A DNA stretch of 64,000 nt. Source: Actinocatenispora sp036503555. GTDB taxonomy: Bacteria; Actinomycetota; Actinomycetes; Mycobacteriales; Micromonosporaceae. Under the pieces are notes generated by a model. The model did not search any database. It saw only the letters and a list, made by a program, of their open reading frames with translations, and was not told the origin of the DNA. Positions 53,008-61,219 of this stretch are shown here, one piece after another. The number at the start of each line of letters is the position of its first letter. Position 1 is the stretch's first letter. A program made the position numbers and the translations under genes. The stretch is taken from positions 138,051-202,050 of the forward strand of contig DASXWQ010000031.1 of assembly GCA_036503555.1 (NCBI GenBank). Reading direction: 5' to 3'.

Positions 53008-54504
53008 ATGACCACGACACCCGCGTTCCGCTCCGACGTCTTCGACGTCGAGACCATCGACCTCGCCGGTACGACCGAGACGATCGTCCGCGGCGGCCGG
53101 CACCTGTTCGACCGGCTGCCCGCCGCGCTCGCCGGGGTACGCCGGATCGGGGTGATCGGGTGGGGGCCGCAGGGCCGCGCACAGGCGCTCAACCTGCGGG
53201 ACTCGCTGGCCGGTACGCCCATCACGGTCACCGTCGGCCTGCGTCCCGGCTCGTCGTCGGTCGCCGACGCCGAGGCGCACGGCTTCCGCCGCGCCGACGG
53301 TACCCTCGGCGACTGGCTCGACGTGATCGCCGCGAGCGACCTGGTGGTGCTGCTGGTGTCCGACGCGGCGCAGGCCGCGCACCACGCGGAGATCTTCGGC
53401 GCGCTGCGGCCGGGCAGCACGCTGGGCGTGTCGCACGGTTTCCTGGCCGGCCACCTCGCCAACGAGAGCCTGTCCTGGCCGGCCGGCGTGTCGGTGATCG
53501 CGGTGTGCCCCAAGGGAATGGGCGACTCGCTGCGCCGGCTCTACGTGCAGGGCGCCGAGATCAACGGCGCCGGCATCAACGCGAGCGTCGCGGTCGTCGC
53601 CGACCACGACGGGCACGCGGTCGACCGGGCGCTGGCGTGGTCGATCGGCATCGGCTCGCCGTACACGTTCCGGACCACGCTGGACAGCGAACGGCTGTCG
53701 GACGTGGTGGGCGAGCGCGCGATCCTGCTCGGCGCCGTCCACGGCATCGTCGAGAGCCTGTACCAGCGGTACCGGATCGCGGGCGCGCCGCCGGCCGAGG
53801 CGTACGACCGGGCCTGCGCGACGGTCACCGGCCCGATCGCGGCCACCGTCTCCCACCACGGCCTGCGCGCGGTACGCGAGCGCCTGCCGGCGACGGACCG
53901 CGCCGTCTTCGACCGGGCGTACGCGGCGGCGTACCGGCCCTGCCGGGACCTGGTCGTCGAGATCTACGACGAGGTGGCGTCGGGCAACGAGCTGCGCAGC
54001 GTGGTCCTCGCCGGCCGCCGGCTCGCGCACACGCCGCTCACCCCGATCGGCAACTCGCCCCTGTGGACCGGCGAACGCGCGAACACCGGCGCCGCCGACC
54101 CGTTCACCGCCGGCGTGTTCGTGGCGGCGATGGTGGCGCAGGTGGACGTGCTCGCCGAGCGAGGCCACCCCTGGTCGGAGATCGTCAACGAGTCGGTGAT
54201 CGAGGCGGTCGACTCGCTGCTGCCGTACATGCGGGCGCGCGACGTGTCGTACATGGTCGACAACTGCTCGATCACCGCACGGCTCGGCGCCCGCAAGTGG
54301 GGTCCCCGGTTCACCGCCGCACTCGACCAGATCGCGTACCCGGTCGCCGACGGCATCGACGCGCCCGACCCGGCGCCGATCGCCGCGTTCGCCGACCATC
54401 CGGTACACGAGGTGCTGGCCCGGCTCGCCCCGCTCCGCCCGCCCGTCGACATCTCGGTCTCAGCGGCTGCCGGGCCGACCACGAGGCTCCCCAACAGCCT
54501 CTAG
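53008..54504 (+). CDS. ilvC: Ketol-acid reductoisomerase, class II, plant-like
   Basis: A 498-residue enzyme of branched-chain amino-acid synthesis that isomerises and reduces acetohydroxy acids. The NADPH loop is I-G-V-I-G-W-G-P-Q-G near 47-56. C-P-K-G-M-G, G-I-N-A-S, L-L-G-A-V-H-G-I-V-E-S-L, N-E-S-V-I-E and M-V-D-N-C-S complete the metal and substrate sites. These stretches follow the plant plastid enzyme more closely than the E. coli or the short class I enzyme usual in actinobacteria. It stands alone with ilvY, away from ilvB/ilvN. The start lacks a strong ribosome binding site. Confidence 0.93.
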   Translation: MTTTPAFRSDVFDVETIDLAGTTETIVRGGRHLFDRLPAALAGVRRIGVIGWGPQGRAQALNLRDSLAGTPITVTVGLRPGSSSVADAEAHGFRRADGTLGDWLDVIAASDLVVLLVSDAAQAAHHAEIFGALRPGSTLGVSHGFLAGHLANESLSWPAGVSVIAVCPKGMGDSLRRLYVQGAEINGAGINASVAVVADHDGHAVDRALAWSIGIGSPYTFRTTLDSERLSDVVGERAILLGAVHGIVESLYQRYRIAGAPPAEAYDRACATVTGPIAATVSHHGLRAVRERLPATDRAVFDRAYAAAYRPCRDLVVEIYDEVASGNELRSVVLAGRRLAHTPLTPIGNSPLWTGERANTGAADPFTAGVFVAAMVAQVDVLAERGHPWSEIVNESVIEAVDSLLPYMRARDVSYMVDNCSITARLGARKWGPRFTAALDQIAYPVADGIDAPDPAPIAAFADHPVHEVLARLAPLRPPVDISVSAAAGPTTRLPNSL

Positions 54505-55241
54505 CGCCGGACCGCCCGGTACGCGAACGTCACGTACGGCAGGTCGAAGTCGGCGCGCCCGCGCAGGGTCGGGTGCGTCGCGCACAGGTTGCGTACCAGG
54601 CGGTCCAGCTCGGCGCGCCGCTCCGGCGTCGCGGTCAGGTAGTACGAGCGGGACCGGACGAGGTCGACGAGGCTGTCCGGGGTCATCGGCACCGCGTGCC
54701 GGAACACGGCGGCCTCGACCGGCTCGAACAGCTCGGCGGGCAGCACCGGGGTGACCGCACCGAGACTCCCGTCGAACTCGCTCAACAGCGTGGTGAACTC
54801 GGCGACCCACGACTCGTCCTCGTCCCGCCGGTTCCAGACCGGGGCGAACACGCCGCCCGGCCGCAGCACCCGCGCGATCTCCGGGTGCGCCCGCTCCCCG
54901 TCGAACCAGTGGTACGCCTGCCCGGCGACCACCGCGTCGACGCTCGCGTCCGGCACCGGTACGTCCTCCGCCGAGCCGGCCAGCGTCGCCACCCCGGGCA
55001 GCACCTCGGCGAGCCGGGCGCGCATCCCGTCGTCCGGCTCGACCGCGACCACGTCGTGGCCGGCGTCGGCGAGCACCCGGGTGAGTTTTCCGGTACCGGC
55101 GCCCAGGTCCACGACCCGGCGCGGCGGCGGGCCGACCGCCCAGGCCACCGCCTCCGGCGGGTACGTGGGGCGGATCCGGTCGTACAGGTCGGCGGCGTGC
55201 CCGAAGGACAACCGGTTCGCGTGGAACTCCTCGGTATCCAT
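54501..55241 (-). CDS. Class I SAM-dependent methyltransferase
   Basis: A 246-residue methyltransferase (UbiE/Methyltransf_11 type). The SAM motif V-V-D-L-G-A-G-T-G-K-L lies near 43-53, and motif II and post-motifs A-V-E-P-D-D-G-M and V-V-A-G-Q-A-Y-H-W-F follow. The substrate is unknown. The ATG at 55241 (M-D-T-E-E-F) is preferred to an upstream ATG at 55268. Its stop shares the CTAG at 54501-54504 with the ilvC stop, so the genes overlap tail to tail. Confidence 0.88.
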   Translation of the reverse strand: MDTEEFHANRLSFGHAADLYDRIRPTYPPEAVAWAVGPPPRRVVDLGAGTGKLTRVLADAGHDVVAVEPDDGMRARLAEVLPGVATLAGSAEDVPVPDASVDAVVAGQAYHWFDGERAHPEIARVLRPGGVFAPVWNRRDEDESWVAEFTTLLSEFDGSLGAVTPVLPAELFEPVEAAVFRHAVPMTPDSLVDLVRSRSYYLTATPERRAELDRLVRNLCATHPTLRGRADFDLPYVTFAYRAVRR

Positions 55242-55370
55242 GCCGGTCAACCTACTCGCGGGCGGCACGGCACCGGGCGTACCGACAACGAACCTCCACC
55301 GGATCTCCCCGGGAGGCGACTCGTTACGCTGGCTGTCTGAAGCTCCCGTACCAGCAGACAGAGAGTAGCC

Positions 55371-56882
55371 GTGAGTACCGAGCAGCCGGTCAGTTCAGAC
55401 GATTCGGGCGACGACCTTCCCGAGCAGCTCCGGGTACGCCGGGAGAAGCGGGCGAAGATGCTGGCCGACGGCGCGGAGCCGTACCCGCTGGGTTTCGGCC
55501 GCACGTCGACGCTCGCCGAGGTCCGCGCGAAGTACGGCGAGCTGCCGGCGGACACCGCGACCGGGGACCGGGTTGCCGTCGCCGGCCGGGTGATCTTCGT
55601 CCGCAACACGGGCAAGCTGTGCTTCGCCACGTTGCGCGGCGGCGACGGTACCGAGCTGCAGGCGATGCTGTCCGCCGCGCAGGTCGGCACGGAGTCGCTG
55701 GACGAGTGGAAGAAGCTCGTCGACCTCGGCGACCACGTGGGCGTCGAGGGCGAGGTGATCACGAGCCGGCGCGGTGAGCTGTCGGTGTTCGCCGACCGCT
55801 GGACGATGACGTCGAAGGCGCTGCGCCCGCTGCCCGTCGCGCACAAGCCGCTCTCCGAGGAGGCCCGCGTACGCCAGCGTTACGTGGACCTGATCGTCCG
55901 CCCGCAGGCCCGGGAAACGGTACGAACCCGTGCGAACGTGGTACGCAGCCTGCGTGACACGCTGCACGGCCGCGGATTCATCGAGGTCGAGACCCCGATG
56001 CTGCAACCGTTGCACGGCGGGGCCACGGCGCGACCCTTTGTGACCCACTCGAATGCGCTCGACATCGATCTCTACCTGCGTATCGCGCCGGAGTTGTATC
56101 TCAAGCGCGCGGCGGTCGGCGGAATCGAGAAGGTCTTCGAGATCAACCGCAACTTCCGGAACGAGGGCGTCGACTCCTCACACTCACCGGAGTTCGCGAT
56201 GCTGGAGTTCTATGAGGCTTATGGGAACTATGACACGGTCGCGGATCTGACCCAGCAGCTCGTCGTGCGCGCAGCCCTGGCCGTACACGGCACGACCGTT
56301 GTCACCCACCACGACGGCAGCGAGTTCGACCTCGGCGGCGAATGGCGCAGCATCACCCTGTACGGCGCGATCTCCGACGCTCTCGGCGAGGCCGTCACCC
56401 CGGCGACACCGCGCGAGACACTCGCCTCGTACGCGGCGGCGCGAGAAATCGCCGTCGATCCCGCATGGGGCGCCGGAAAGCTCGCCGAGGAGCTGTTCGA
56501 CGAACTGGTCGCGGGCACCCTCGTCGCACCCACCTTCGTCCGCGACTACCCCGTCGAGACCTCCCCGTTGGTACGGCCGCACCGGTCCGAACCGGGCGTC
56601 GTCGAGAAGTGGGATCTCTACGTTCAGGGATTCGAGCTGGGCACCGGGTACTCGGAGCTCGTCGACCCCGTCATCCAGCGGGAACGCCTCACCCAGCAGT
56701 CGCTGCTCGCGGCGAAGGGCGACCCCGAGGCGATGCAGTTGGACGAGGACTTCCTGCGCGCGCTCGAATACGGGATGCCACCGTCCGGTGGTGTGGGAAT
56801 GGGGATTGACCGGCTGCTGATGGCCCTCACCGGCCTCGGTATCCGCGAGACCATCCTCTTCCCGCTGGTCCGTCCCGAGTAG
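55371..56882 (+). CDS. lysS: Lysyl-tRNA synthetase, class II
   Basis: A 503-residue aminoacyl-tRNA synthetase. An N-terminal OB-fold anticodon-binding domain (about 65-150) is followed by the class II catalytic core: motif 1 near F-I-E-V-E-T-P-M-L, motif 2 F-R-N-E-G-V-D-S-S-H-S-P-E-F and motif 3 G-M-G-I-D-R-L-L-M-A-L-T. Length is typical. The lysS-lsr2-clpC order is conserved in actinobacteria, but here five genes lie between lysS and clpC. Confidence 0.96.
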   Translation: MSTEQPVSSDDSGDDLPEQLRVRREKRAKMLADGAEPYPLGFGRTSTLAEVRAKYGELPADTATGDRVAVAGRVIFVRNTGKLCFATLRGGDGTELQAMLSAAQVGTESLDEWKKLVDLGDHVGVEGEVITSRRGELSVFADRWTMTSKALRPLPVAHKPLSEEARVRQRYVDLIVRPQARETVRTRANVVRSLRDTLHGRGFIEVETPMLQPLHGGATARPFVTHSNALDIDLYLRIAPELYLKRAAVGGIEKVFEINRNFRNEGVDSSHSPEFAMLEFYEAYGNYDTVADLTQQLVVRAALAVHGTTVVTHHDGSEFDLGGEWRSITLYGAISDALGEAVTPATPRETLASYAAAREIAVDPAWGAGKLAEELFDELVAGTLVAPTFVRDYPVETSPLVRPHRSEPGVVEKWDLYVQGFELGTGYSELVDPVIQRERLTQQSLLAAKGDPEAMQLDEDFLRALEYGMPPSGGVGMGIDRLLMALTGLGIRETILFPLVRPE

Positions 56883-56955
56883 TAGTCGCGCCGCTACCGA
56901 TCTCGTACACAGCGAAAACCGGTCATTGTGCATGGGCCGGGGGTAAAGCATCCGG

Positions 56956-56973
56956 GGCGGTGTCAACACCGCC
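56956..56973 (+). terminator. Short hairpin after lysS
   Basis: GGCGGTG, loop TCAA, CACCGCC: a perfect 7-bp stem 73 bases after the lysS stop. There is no U tract, so it is weak as a terminator and may instead belong to the lsr2 control region. Confidence 0.35.
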
Positions 56974-57074
56974 GCGGAACACGCCCGCGGAGTGATTTGC
57001 CGCCGCCGCGTCTATTCGGCGAGCCGATGCGTTATTGTTTTTGAATCGGTTGAGCCATCAGAAGGGATCGCGCT

Positions 57075-57431
57075 GTGGCGCAGAAGGTACAGGTACTCCT
57101 CGTCGACGACCTGGACGGAGGAGAAGCCGAGGAGACCGTGAAGTTCGGTCTGGACGGCACGAACTACGAGATCGACCTTTCCGAGGGCAATGCCCGCCAA
57201 CTCCGCGACGCGTTGGCCAAATACGTCGGCGTCGCGCGCAAGACCGGCCGGGCCGGTGCCGCCCGCGGTACCGCCGCGCCGCGCAATCGGGCCGGATCGT
57301 CCGCCGCCAGCGACCGCGAGCAGAATCGCGCCATCCGTGAGTGGGCGAAGCGTCAGGGGCTGGAAATCTCGGACCGCGGCCGTATTTCCGCGGATATCGT
57401 CGAGCGTTACCACGCCGAAGCCGGCCGCTGA
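57075..57431 (+). CDS. lsr2: Nucleoid-associated protein Lsr2
   Basis: A 118-residue H-NS-like xenogeneic silencer. The N-terminal dimerisation domain (about 1-60, V-Q-V-L-L-V-D-D-L-D-G-G-E-A-E-E-T-V) is followed by a basic linker and a C-terminal DNA-binding domain with the minor-groove R-G-R in S-D-R-G-R-I-S. It bridges AT-rich DNA. AAGGGA lies upstream of the GTG. The upstream 190 bp contain an AT-rich stretch (GTTATTGTTTTTGAATC), suitable for autoregulation. Confidence 0.96.
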   Translation: MAQKVQVLLVDDLDGGEAEETVKFGLDGTNYEIDLSEGNARQLRDALAKYVGVARKTGRAGAARGTAAPRNRAGSSAASDREQNRAIREWAKRQGLEISDRGRISADIVERYHAEAGR

Positions 57432-57507
57432 GAAGATTCGCCACGGCGCACGCGGAATCGCGTCGTCGGCCGCACCACGCACCACGCACCACGCGCCGAT
57501 CCGCCGG

Positions 57508-57535
57508 ACCGGGCCGGGTCGTTGCCCGGCCCGGT
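57508..57535. terminator. Hairpin terminator between lsr2 and the deiminase-family gene
   Basis: ACCGGGCCGGG, 6-base loop, CCCGGCCCGGT: a perfect 11-bp stem between convergent genes. Confidence 0.7.
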
Positions 57536-57544
57536 AGGCGCCCC

Positions 57545-58510
57545 TCAGCGCCCCAGCGGATCCCGCCGCAGGAACGCGGACTGGCAGTGGATCGACCCCC
57601 AGCCCGCCATGATGTGGTCCATCGGCAGCTCCAGCACCTCGACCCCGGCGCCGGCGAGCAGGGCGCGGGTGTTCGGGTTGCCGGCCGGCATGACGACCTT
57701 CCCGGGCGCGAGCGCGACCCCGTTCAGGGCCATGCCGCGCTTCACCTCGTCGATGTCGGTGGCCTCCAGGATCCGGAAACCGCGGTCCAGCATGGCCTTC
57801 GCGCAGTCGTACGCCAGGTGCCACGGGAACGCCACCACCGTGTCCCGGTCCACCACGTTCATGAAGCCGTCGAGGTGGATCGTGCCGTACGGGATCTGGG
57901 TGTGGATGATCGTGGACACGCCGAGGCCGCGCAGCTCCCGCTCCACCTGGGCGCAGCCGGCGTCGTTGGAGCGGCTGCCGTGGCCGAGGACGACCGTGTC
58001 CCGGTCCAGCCACATCGCGCAGGCACCCTCGAAGTACCCGTCGCCGTTGACCGTCTTGAGGATCGGCACGCCGAGCTGGGCGAGGGTGGCGGCGACGGCG
58101 CGTTCCTCGCCGCGCCGGGCCGGGATCGCCGGCCGGCACACGATCGCGCCCTCCGGGGTCATCAGCACCAGGTCGCGCAGGTACATGGCGTTGGGGCGGT
58201 CGCACCGCTGCCCCTGCACGTAGTGCACCTCGACACCGTGCGCCCGGTACAGCTCCGCCAGCGCGTCCTGTTCGGCCCGGGCCGCCTCCGCGTCGAACGG
58301 CGCCCGGAACCGGTACTCGGCGAAGTTGTCCGCGCCGATCCCCTCCACCTCGTGGCCCGGCCGGTGCAGCAGCACGGAGCGCAGCGTGCCGCACTCCGAG
58401 TCGCAGTACCAGTCGCCCCAGAGGTCGGCCAGTTCGTCGGCGAAGGACGTCTCGTCGGGGAACCAGCGTTCGCCCTGTACAAACGGGGTCGTGAGTCCCT
58501 GGTCGGCCAT
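57545..58510 (-). CDS. Amidinotransferase/arginine deiminase-family enzyme
   Basis: A 321-residue member of the guanidino-group modifying superfamily (pentein fold). It has N-A-M-Y-L-R-D-L-V (substrate Asp), G-Y-F-E-G-A, catalytic His in Y-G-T-I-H-L-D-G-F-M-N-V-V-D, and catalytic Cys in W-G-S-I-H-C-Q-S-A-F near residue 312. It may deiminate arginine or a methylated or modified arginine, or act as an amidinotransferase. It is the last gene of an operon with a polar amino-acid ABC transporter (TGATG coupling), so it probably acts on the imported guanidino compound. Confidence 0.82.
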   Translation of the reverse strand: MADQGLTTPFVQGERWFPDETSFADELADLWGDWYCDSECGTLRSVLLHRPGHEVEGIGADNFAEYRFRAPFDAEAARAEQDALAELYRAHGVEVHYVQGQRCDRPNAMYLRDLVLMTPEGAIVCRPAIPARRGEERAVAATLAQLGVPILKTVNGDGYFEGACAMWLDRDTVVLGHGSRSNDAGCAQVERELRGLGVSTIIHTQIPYGTIHLDGFMNVVDRDTVVAFPWHLAYDCAKAMLDRGFRILEATDIDEVKRGMALNGVALAPGKVVMPAGNPNTRALLAGAGVEVLELPMDHIMAGWGSIHCQSAFLRRDPLGR

Positions 58511-59238
58511 CAGTGGTTCAGTACCTTTCCGAGGAAGTCGCGGGCGCGCTCCGAGCCCGGCGCGGTGAAGAACTCGTCGGGCGGGGCCACCTCGACGATC
58601 CGGCCGTCGGCCATGAACACGACCGCGTCGCACACCTCGCGGGCGAAGCCCATCTCGTGCGTCACGATCACCATCGTCATGCCGGAGGTGGCGAGCCGCC
58701 GGATCGCGTCGAGCACCTCGGAGATCATCTCCGGGTCGAGCGCCGACGTCGGCTCGTCGAACAGCATCACCGTCGGGTCCATCGCGAGCGACCGCGCGAT
58801 CGCGACCCGCTGCTGCTGACCCCCGGACAACTGCGCCGGGTACGAGCCGAGCTTGTCACCGAGGCCGAGCGAGACGAGCAGCTCGGCGCTGCGCTCGTCG
58901 GCCTCCGCGCGTGAGAGCCCGCGTACCTTGCGGGGCGCGAGCGACACGTTCTGCTGGGCGGTCAGGTGCGGGTACAGGTTGAAGGACTGGAAGACGAAGC
59001 CGATCCGGCCGCGCAGCGCGTTGAGGTCGGTCTTCCTGTCGTGCACGGCGACGCCGTCGACGGTGATCTCGCCGGAGTCGATGCCCTCCAACGCGTTGAG
59101 CGTGCGGATCAGGGTGCTCTTGCCGGCGCCGGACGGCCCGATCAGCGCGTACGTCTGCGACTCGGGTACGGAAAGGTCGATGTCGCTGAGCACGGTGTTC
59201 TTGCCGAAGCTCTTGCTGACGCCCTTGACGCTGATCAC
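58510..59238 (-). CDS. Polar amino-acid ABC transporter ATP-binding protein (GlnQ-like)
   Basis: A 242-residue ATPase: Walker A G-P-S-G-A-G-K-S-T near 34-42, signature L-S-G-G-Q-Q-Q-R-V-A, Walker B V-M-L-F-D-E-P-T-S-A-L-D-P. This is the PAAT-class importer ATPase. A GTG start overlaps the permease stop (GTGA), and its TGA shares a base with the deiminase-family ATG. It works with the permease and lipoprotein upstream. Confidence 0.94.
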   Translation of the reverse strand: MISVKGVSKSFGKNTVLSDIDLSVPESQTYALIGPSGAGKSTLIRTLNALEGIDSGEITVDGVAVHDRKTDLNALRGRIGFVFQSFNLYPHLTAQQNVSLAPRKVRGLSRAEADERSAELLVSLGLGDKLGSYPAQLSGGQQQRVAIARSLAMDPTVMLFDEPTSALDPEMISEVLDAIRRLATSGMTMVIVTHEMGFAREVCDAVVFMADGRIVEVAPPDEFFTAPGSERARDFLGKVLNH

Positions 59239-59912
59239 GCGTGCCCTCCCTGCGCGAAGCGCTTCTCCAGCAACCGGACCAACCGCGCCAGCACGAACGT
59301 GAGCAGGAAGTACAGCACGGCGAGCGCGGTGTAGATCTCCATCGACTTGGCGGTGCTCGCGACGAGGTTCTTCGCGACCAGTGTCAGGTCGTTCACGGAG
59401 ATGATCGAGACCAGCGACGAGTCCTTGATCAACAGTATGAACTGGCTGGCCATCGGCGGCAGCGTGGTCCGCAACGCCTGCGGCAGCACCACATACCGCA
59501 TCGACTGCAGGTACGTCATGCCGGACGAGCGCGCCGCCTCGGCCTGGCCGCGCGGTACCGCCTGGATGCCGGCGCGGACGATCTCCGCGACGAACGCCGC
59601 GGAGAACAGCCCGAGCGTGTAGATCGCGGCCGGCTCCTCACCGCCCAACGGCACCAGGTTGCCGACCCCGAAGTAGATCCACAGGATCAGCACGATCAGC
59701 GGAATCCCGCGCACGAACTCCACGTACGCCGTGCACAGCCCGCGCACCAGGCGGTTGTGCGCCAGCCGGCCGAGGCCCAGCAGCACACCCAGCGGTACGG
59801 CGATGAGCAGCGCGAAGAACGACACCCGCAGGGTGACCCACAGGCCGGCGGCGAACAGCTTCCAGGTCTGCCGGATCAGCTCGGTGTCGATGACGATCTC
59901 GAAGTGCGGCAT
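59235..59912 (-). CDS. Polar amino-acid ABC transporter permease
   Basis: A 225-residue HisM/GlnP-class permease with about five helices. The family motif E-F-V-R-G-I-P-L-I-V-L is near 65-75 and the contact loop V-P-R-G-Q-A-E-A-A-R-S-S-G-M is near 125-138. The ATG at 59912 starts M-P-H-F-E-I-V and lies 2 bases after the binding-protein stop. It presumably functions as a homodimer, since no second permease is present. Confidence 0.94.
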   Translation of the reverse strand: MPHFEIVIDTELIRQTWKLFAAGLWVTLRVSFFALLIAVPLGVLLGLGRLAHNRLVRGLCTAYVEFVRGIPLIVLILWIYFGVGNLVPLGGEEPAAIYTLGLFSAAFVAEIVRAGIQAVPRGQAEAARSSGMTYLQSMRYVVLPQALRTTLPPMASQFILLIKDSSLVSIISVNDLTLVAKNLVASTAKSMEIYTALAVLYFLLTFVLARLVRLLEKRFAQGGHA

Positions 59913-59914
59913 GG

Positions 59915-60772
59915 CTACTTCTGCTTCTGCACCTGGTCGAACCAGGCCACCGAGTCGAACCACTTCTGCCGCGCCGCCTTCTCGTCCCCGGAGTCCAGGT
60001 ACGAGTCGAGGAACGAGTTGACCCACTGCACGCTCGCGATGTCGTTGTGCTTCAGCACGAGGCCCAGGTTCTCGGTGGAGATCCGGTCCCAGACACCGCG
60101 TACCGCGGTCGGGTTCTGCTTGGCGTAGATGCGCAGGCCGGGCTCGTCGTAGATGACCGCGTCGACCTTCTTCTGGCTGAGCGCCAGCGACGAGCCGGGC
60201 AGGTTCTCGTAGTCGGCGACGGTGGCGTGCCGGAACAGCTTGTGCGCCAGCATCGCCCCGGTCGTACCCTGCGACACCCCGATCCGCTTTCCCTTGACGT
60301 CGAGGTCACGCCACGACTTGGTCGTCGTGTCCGACGCGGGTACCAGCATCGACTGGCCCGCCGCGTAGTACGGCTTGCTGAAGCTGACCGAAAGCGCCCG
60401 TTCGCCGGTGATGGTGAACCCGGCGATCGCGATGTCCACCGAGCCCTGCTTGAGCGCCGGGATCAGCGCCGCGAAGTCGTACTGCTTGAACTGGACCTTG
60501 ACGCCCATCGACTTCGCCATCGCCCGGGCCAGGTCCATGTCGTACCCGATGAAGGTGCCCTTGGTGTCCTTCATGTCGAACGGGAGGTAGCCGGGCGCGG
60601 TACCGACGATGAGCGTGCCGCGCGACTTGGCCGCGGCGATGCTGGACGCCGGCAGTTGCCCGCCACCGGTGGATCCGTCGTCCGACCCGCTGGTCGTCCG
60701 GATGGAGCAGGCCGACGTGGCCAGGGACACGGCGAGCAGGCAGCCGAGTACGGCGGCGACTCTCTTCAGCAC
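59915..60772 (-). CDS. Polar amino-acid-binding lipoprotein
   Basis: A 285-residue SBP_bac_3 protein. Lipobox T-S-A-C with Cys22, then L-I-V-G-T-A-P-G-Y-L-P-F-D and F-I-G-Y-D-M-D-L-A-R-A-M-A-K, the usual PAAT ligand-binding motifs. It is the first gene of the four-gene operon. The ligand is probably arginine-like given the partner enzyme and an ARG-box-like site upstream, but this is an inference. The start is GTG 60772. Confidence 0.94.
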   Translation of the reverse strand: MLKRVAAVLGCLLAVSLATSACSIRTTSGSDDGSTGGGQLPASSIAAAKSRGTLIVGTAPGYLPFDMKDTKGTFIGYDMDLARAMAKSMGVKVQFKQYDFAALIPALKQGSVDIAIAGFTITGERALSVSFSKPYYAAGQSMLVPASDTTTKSWRDLDVKGKRIGVSQGTTGAMLAHKLFRHATVADYENLPGSSLALSQKKVDAVIYDEPGLRIYAKQNPTAVRGVWDRISTENLGLVLKHNDIASVQWVNSFLDSYLDSGDEKAARQKWFDSVAWFDQVQKQK

Positions 60773-60797
60773 GGGGGACCTCGGGTGTTCGGGGGGT

Positions 60798-60811
60798 TGA
60801 ATAACAATGCA
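60798..60811 (-). promoter_or_regulatory. ARG-box-like operator upstream of the amino-acid ABC operon
   Basis: TGAATAACAATGCA has the shape of an ArgR/AhrC box (TGAAT-N4-ATTCA in enteric bacteria; TGCAT-like arms in streptomycetes). Nine of ten arm bases match one or the other form. It lies 26 bases upstream of the GTG at 60772. Confidence 0.4.
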
Positions 60812-61112
60812 GTGAAGTTCATGTTGATCGATGTGGCAAGTCGACGAGGCCCGTCGTGATACCCGTCTCGGTCCCGCCCGCCGGCAAGCCGGAGGATCGG
60901 CCCGTGTCGGGGACGAAACCGGCGCGTGCTGTCGCCGGGCCGATTTCGCTCTTGGCGTACAGCGCTGGCGGGTGGAACACCCGGCGCGTCACGCTGGTTG
61001 AGCCATACGTCCTGCACATCGGCGTACGAAGGACCGGCCAGCGCTGGTCGGTGTGGCCTTCGGCCGGCTTCTCCCGAGGCTGCCGGCCCCCGAGAAGGTC
61101 ACCCCCCAGCGA
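60812..61112. other. Gap between the ABC operon and clpC
   Basis: About 300 bp without a convincing gene. A 116-codon frame on the plus strand (60856-61206) lacks a ribosome binding site and has an atypical composition, so it was not called. The left end should hold the minus-strand promoter; an AT-rich patch near 60798-60835 is the best candidate. Confidence 0.4.
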
Positions 61113-61118
61113 TAGAGT
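61113..61118 (+). promoter_or_regulatory. Possible -10 element of clpC
   Basis: TAGAGT in CGATAGAGTGATGG, 101 bases upstream of the clpC ATG. No good -35 is visible, which would suit an activator-dependent or alternative-sigma promoter. Confidence 0.35.
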
Positions 61119-61219
61119 GATGGCACGGACACCACCTGCTGGTGTTCAGACGTGGCGGTCGTCTCCCGGGGTGGCCGAGGGTCGCAACAGGGACACGAGC
61201 ACGTGAGGAGCACGAAGGA

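Noticed and set aside
60856..61206. A 116-codon plus-strand frame upstream of clpC
   Set aside because: No ribosome binding site, no conserved pattern, and it overlaps the likely clpC promoter.
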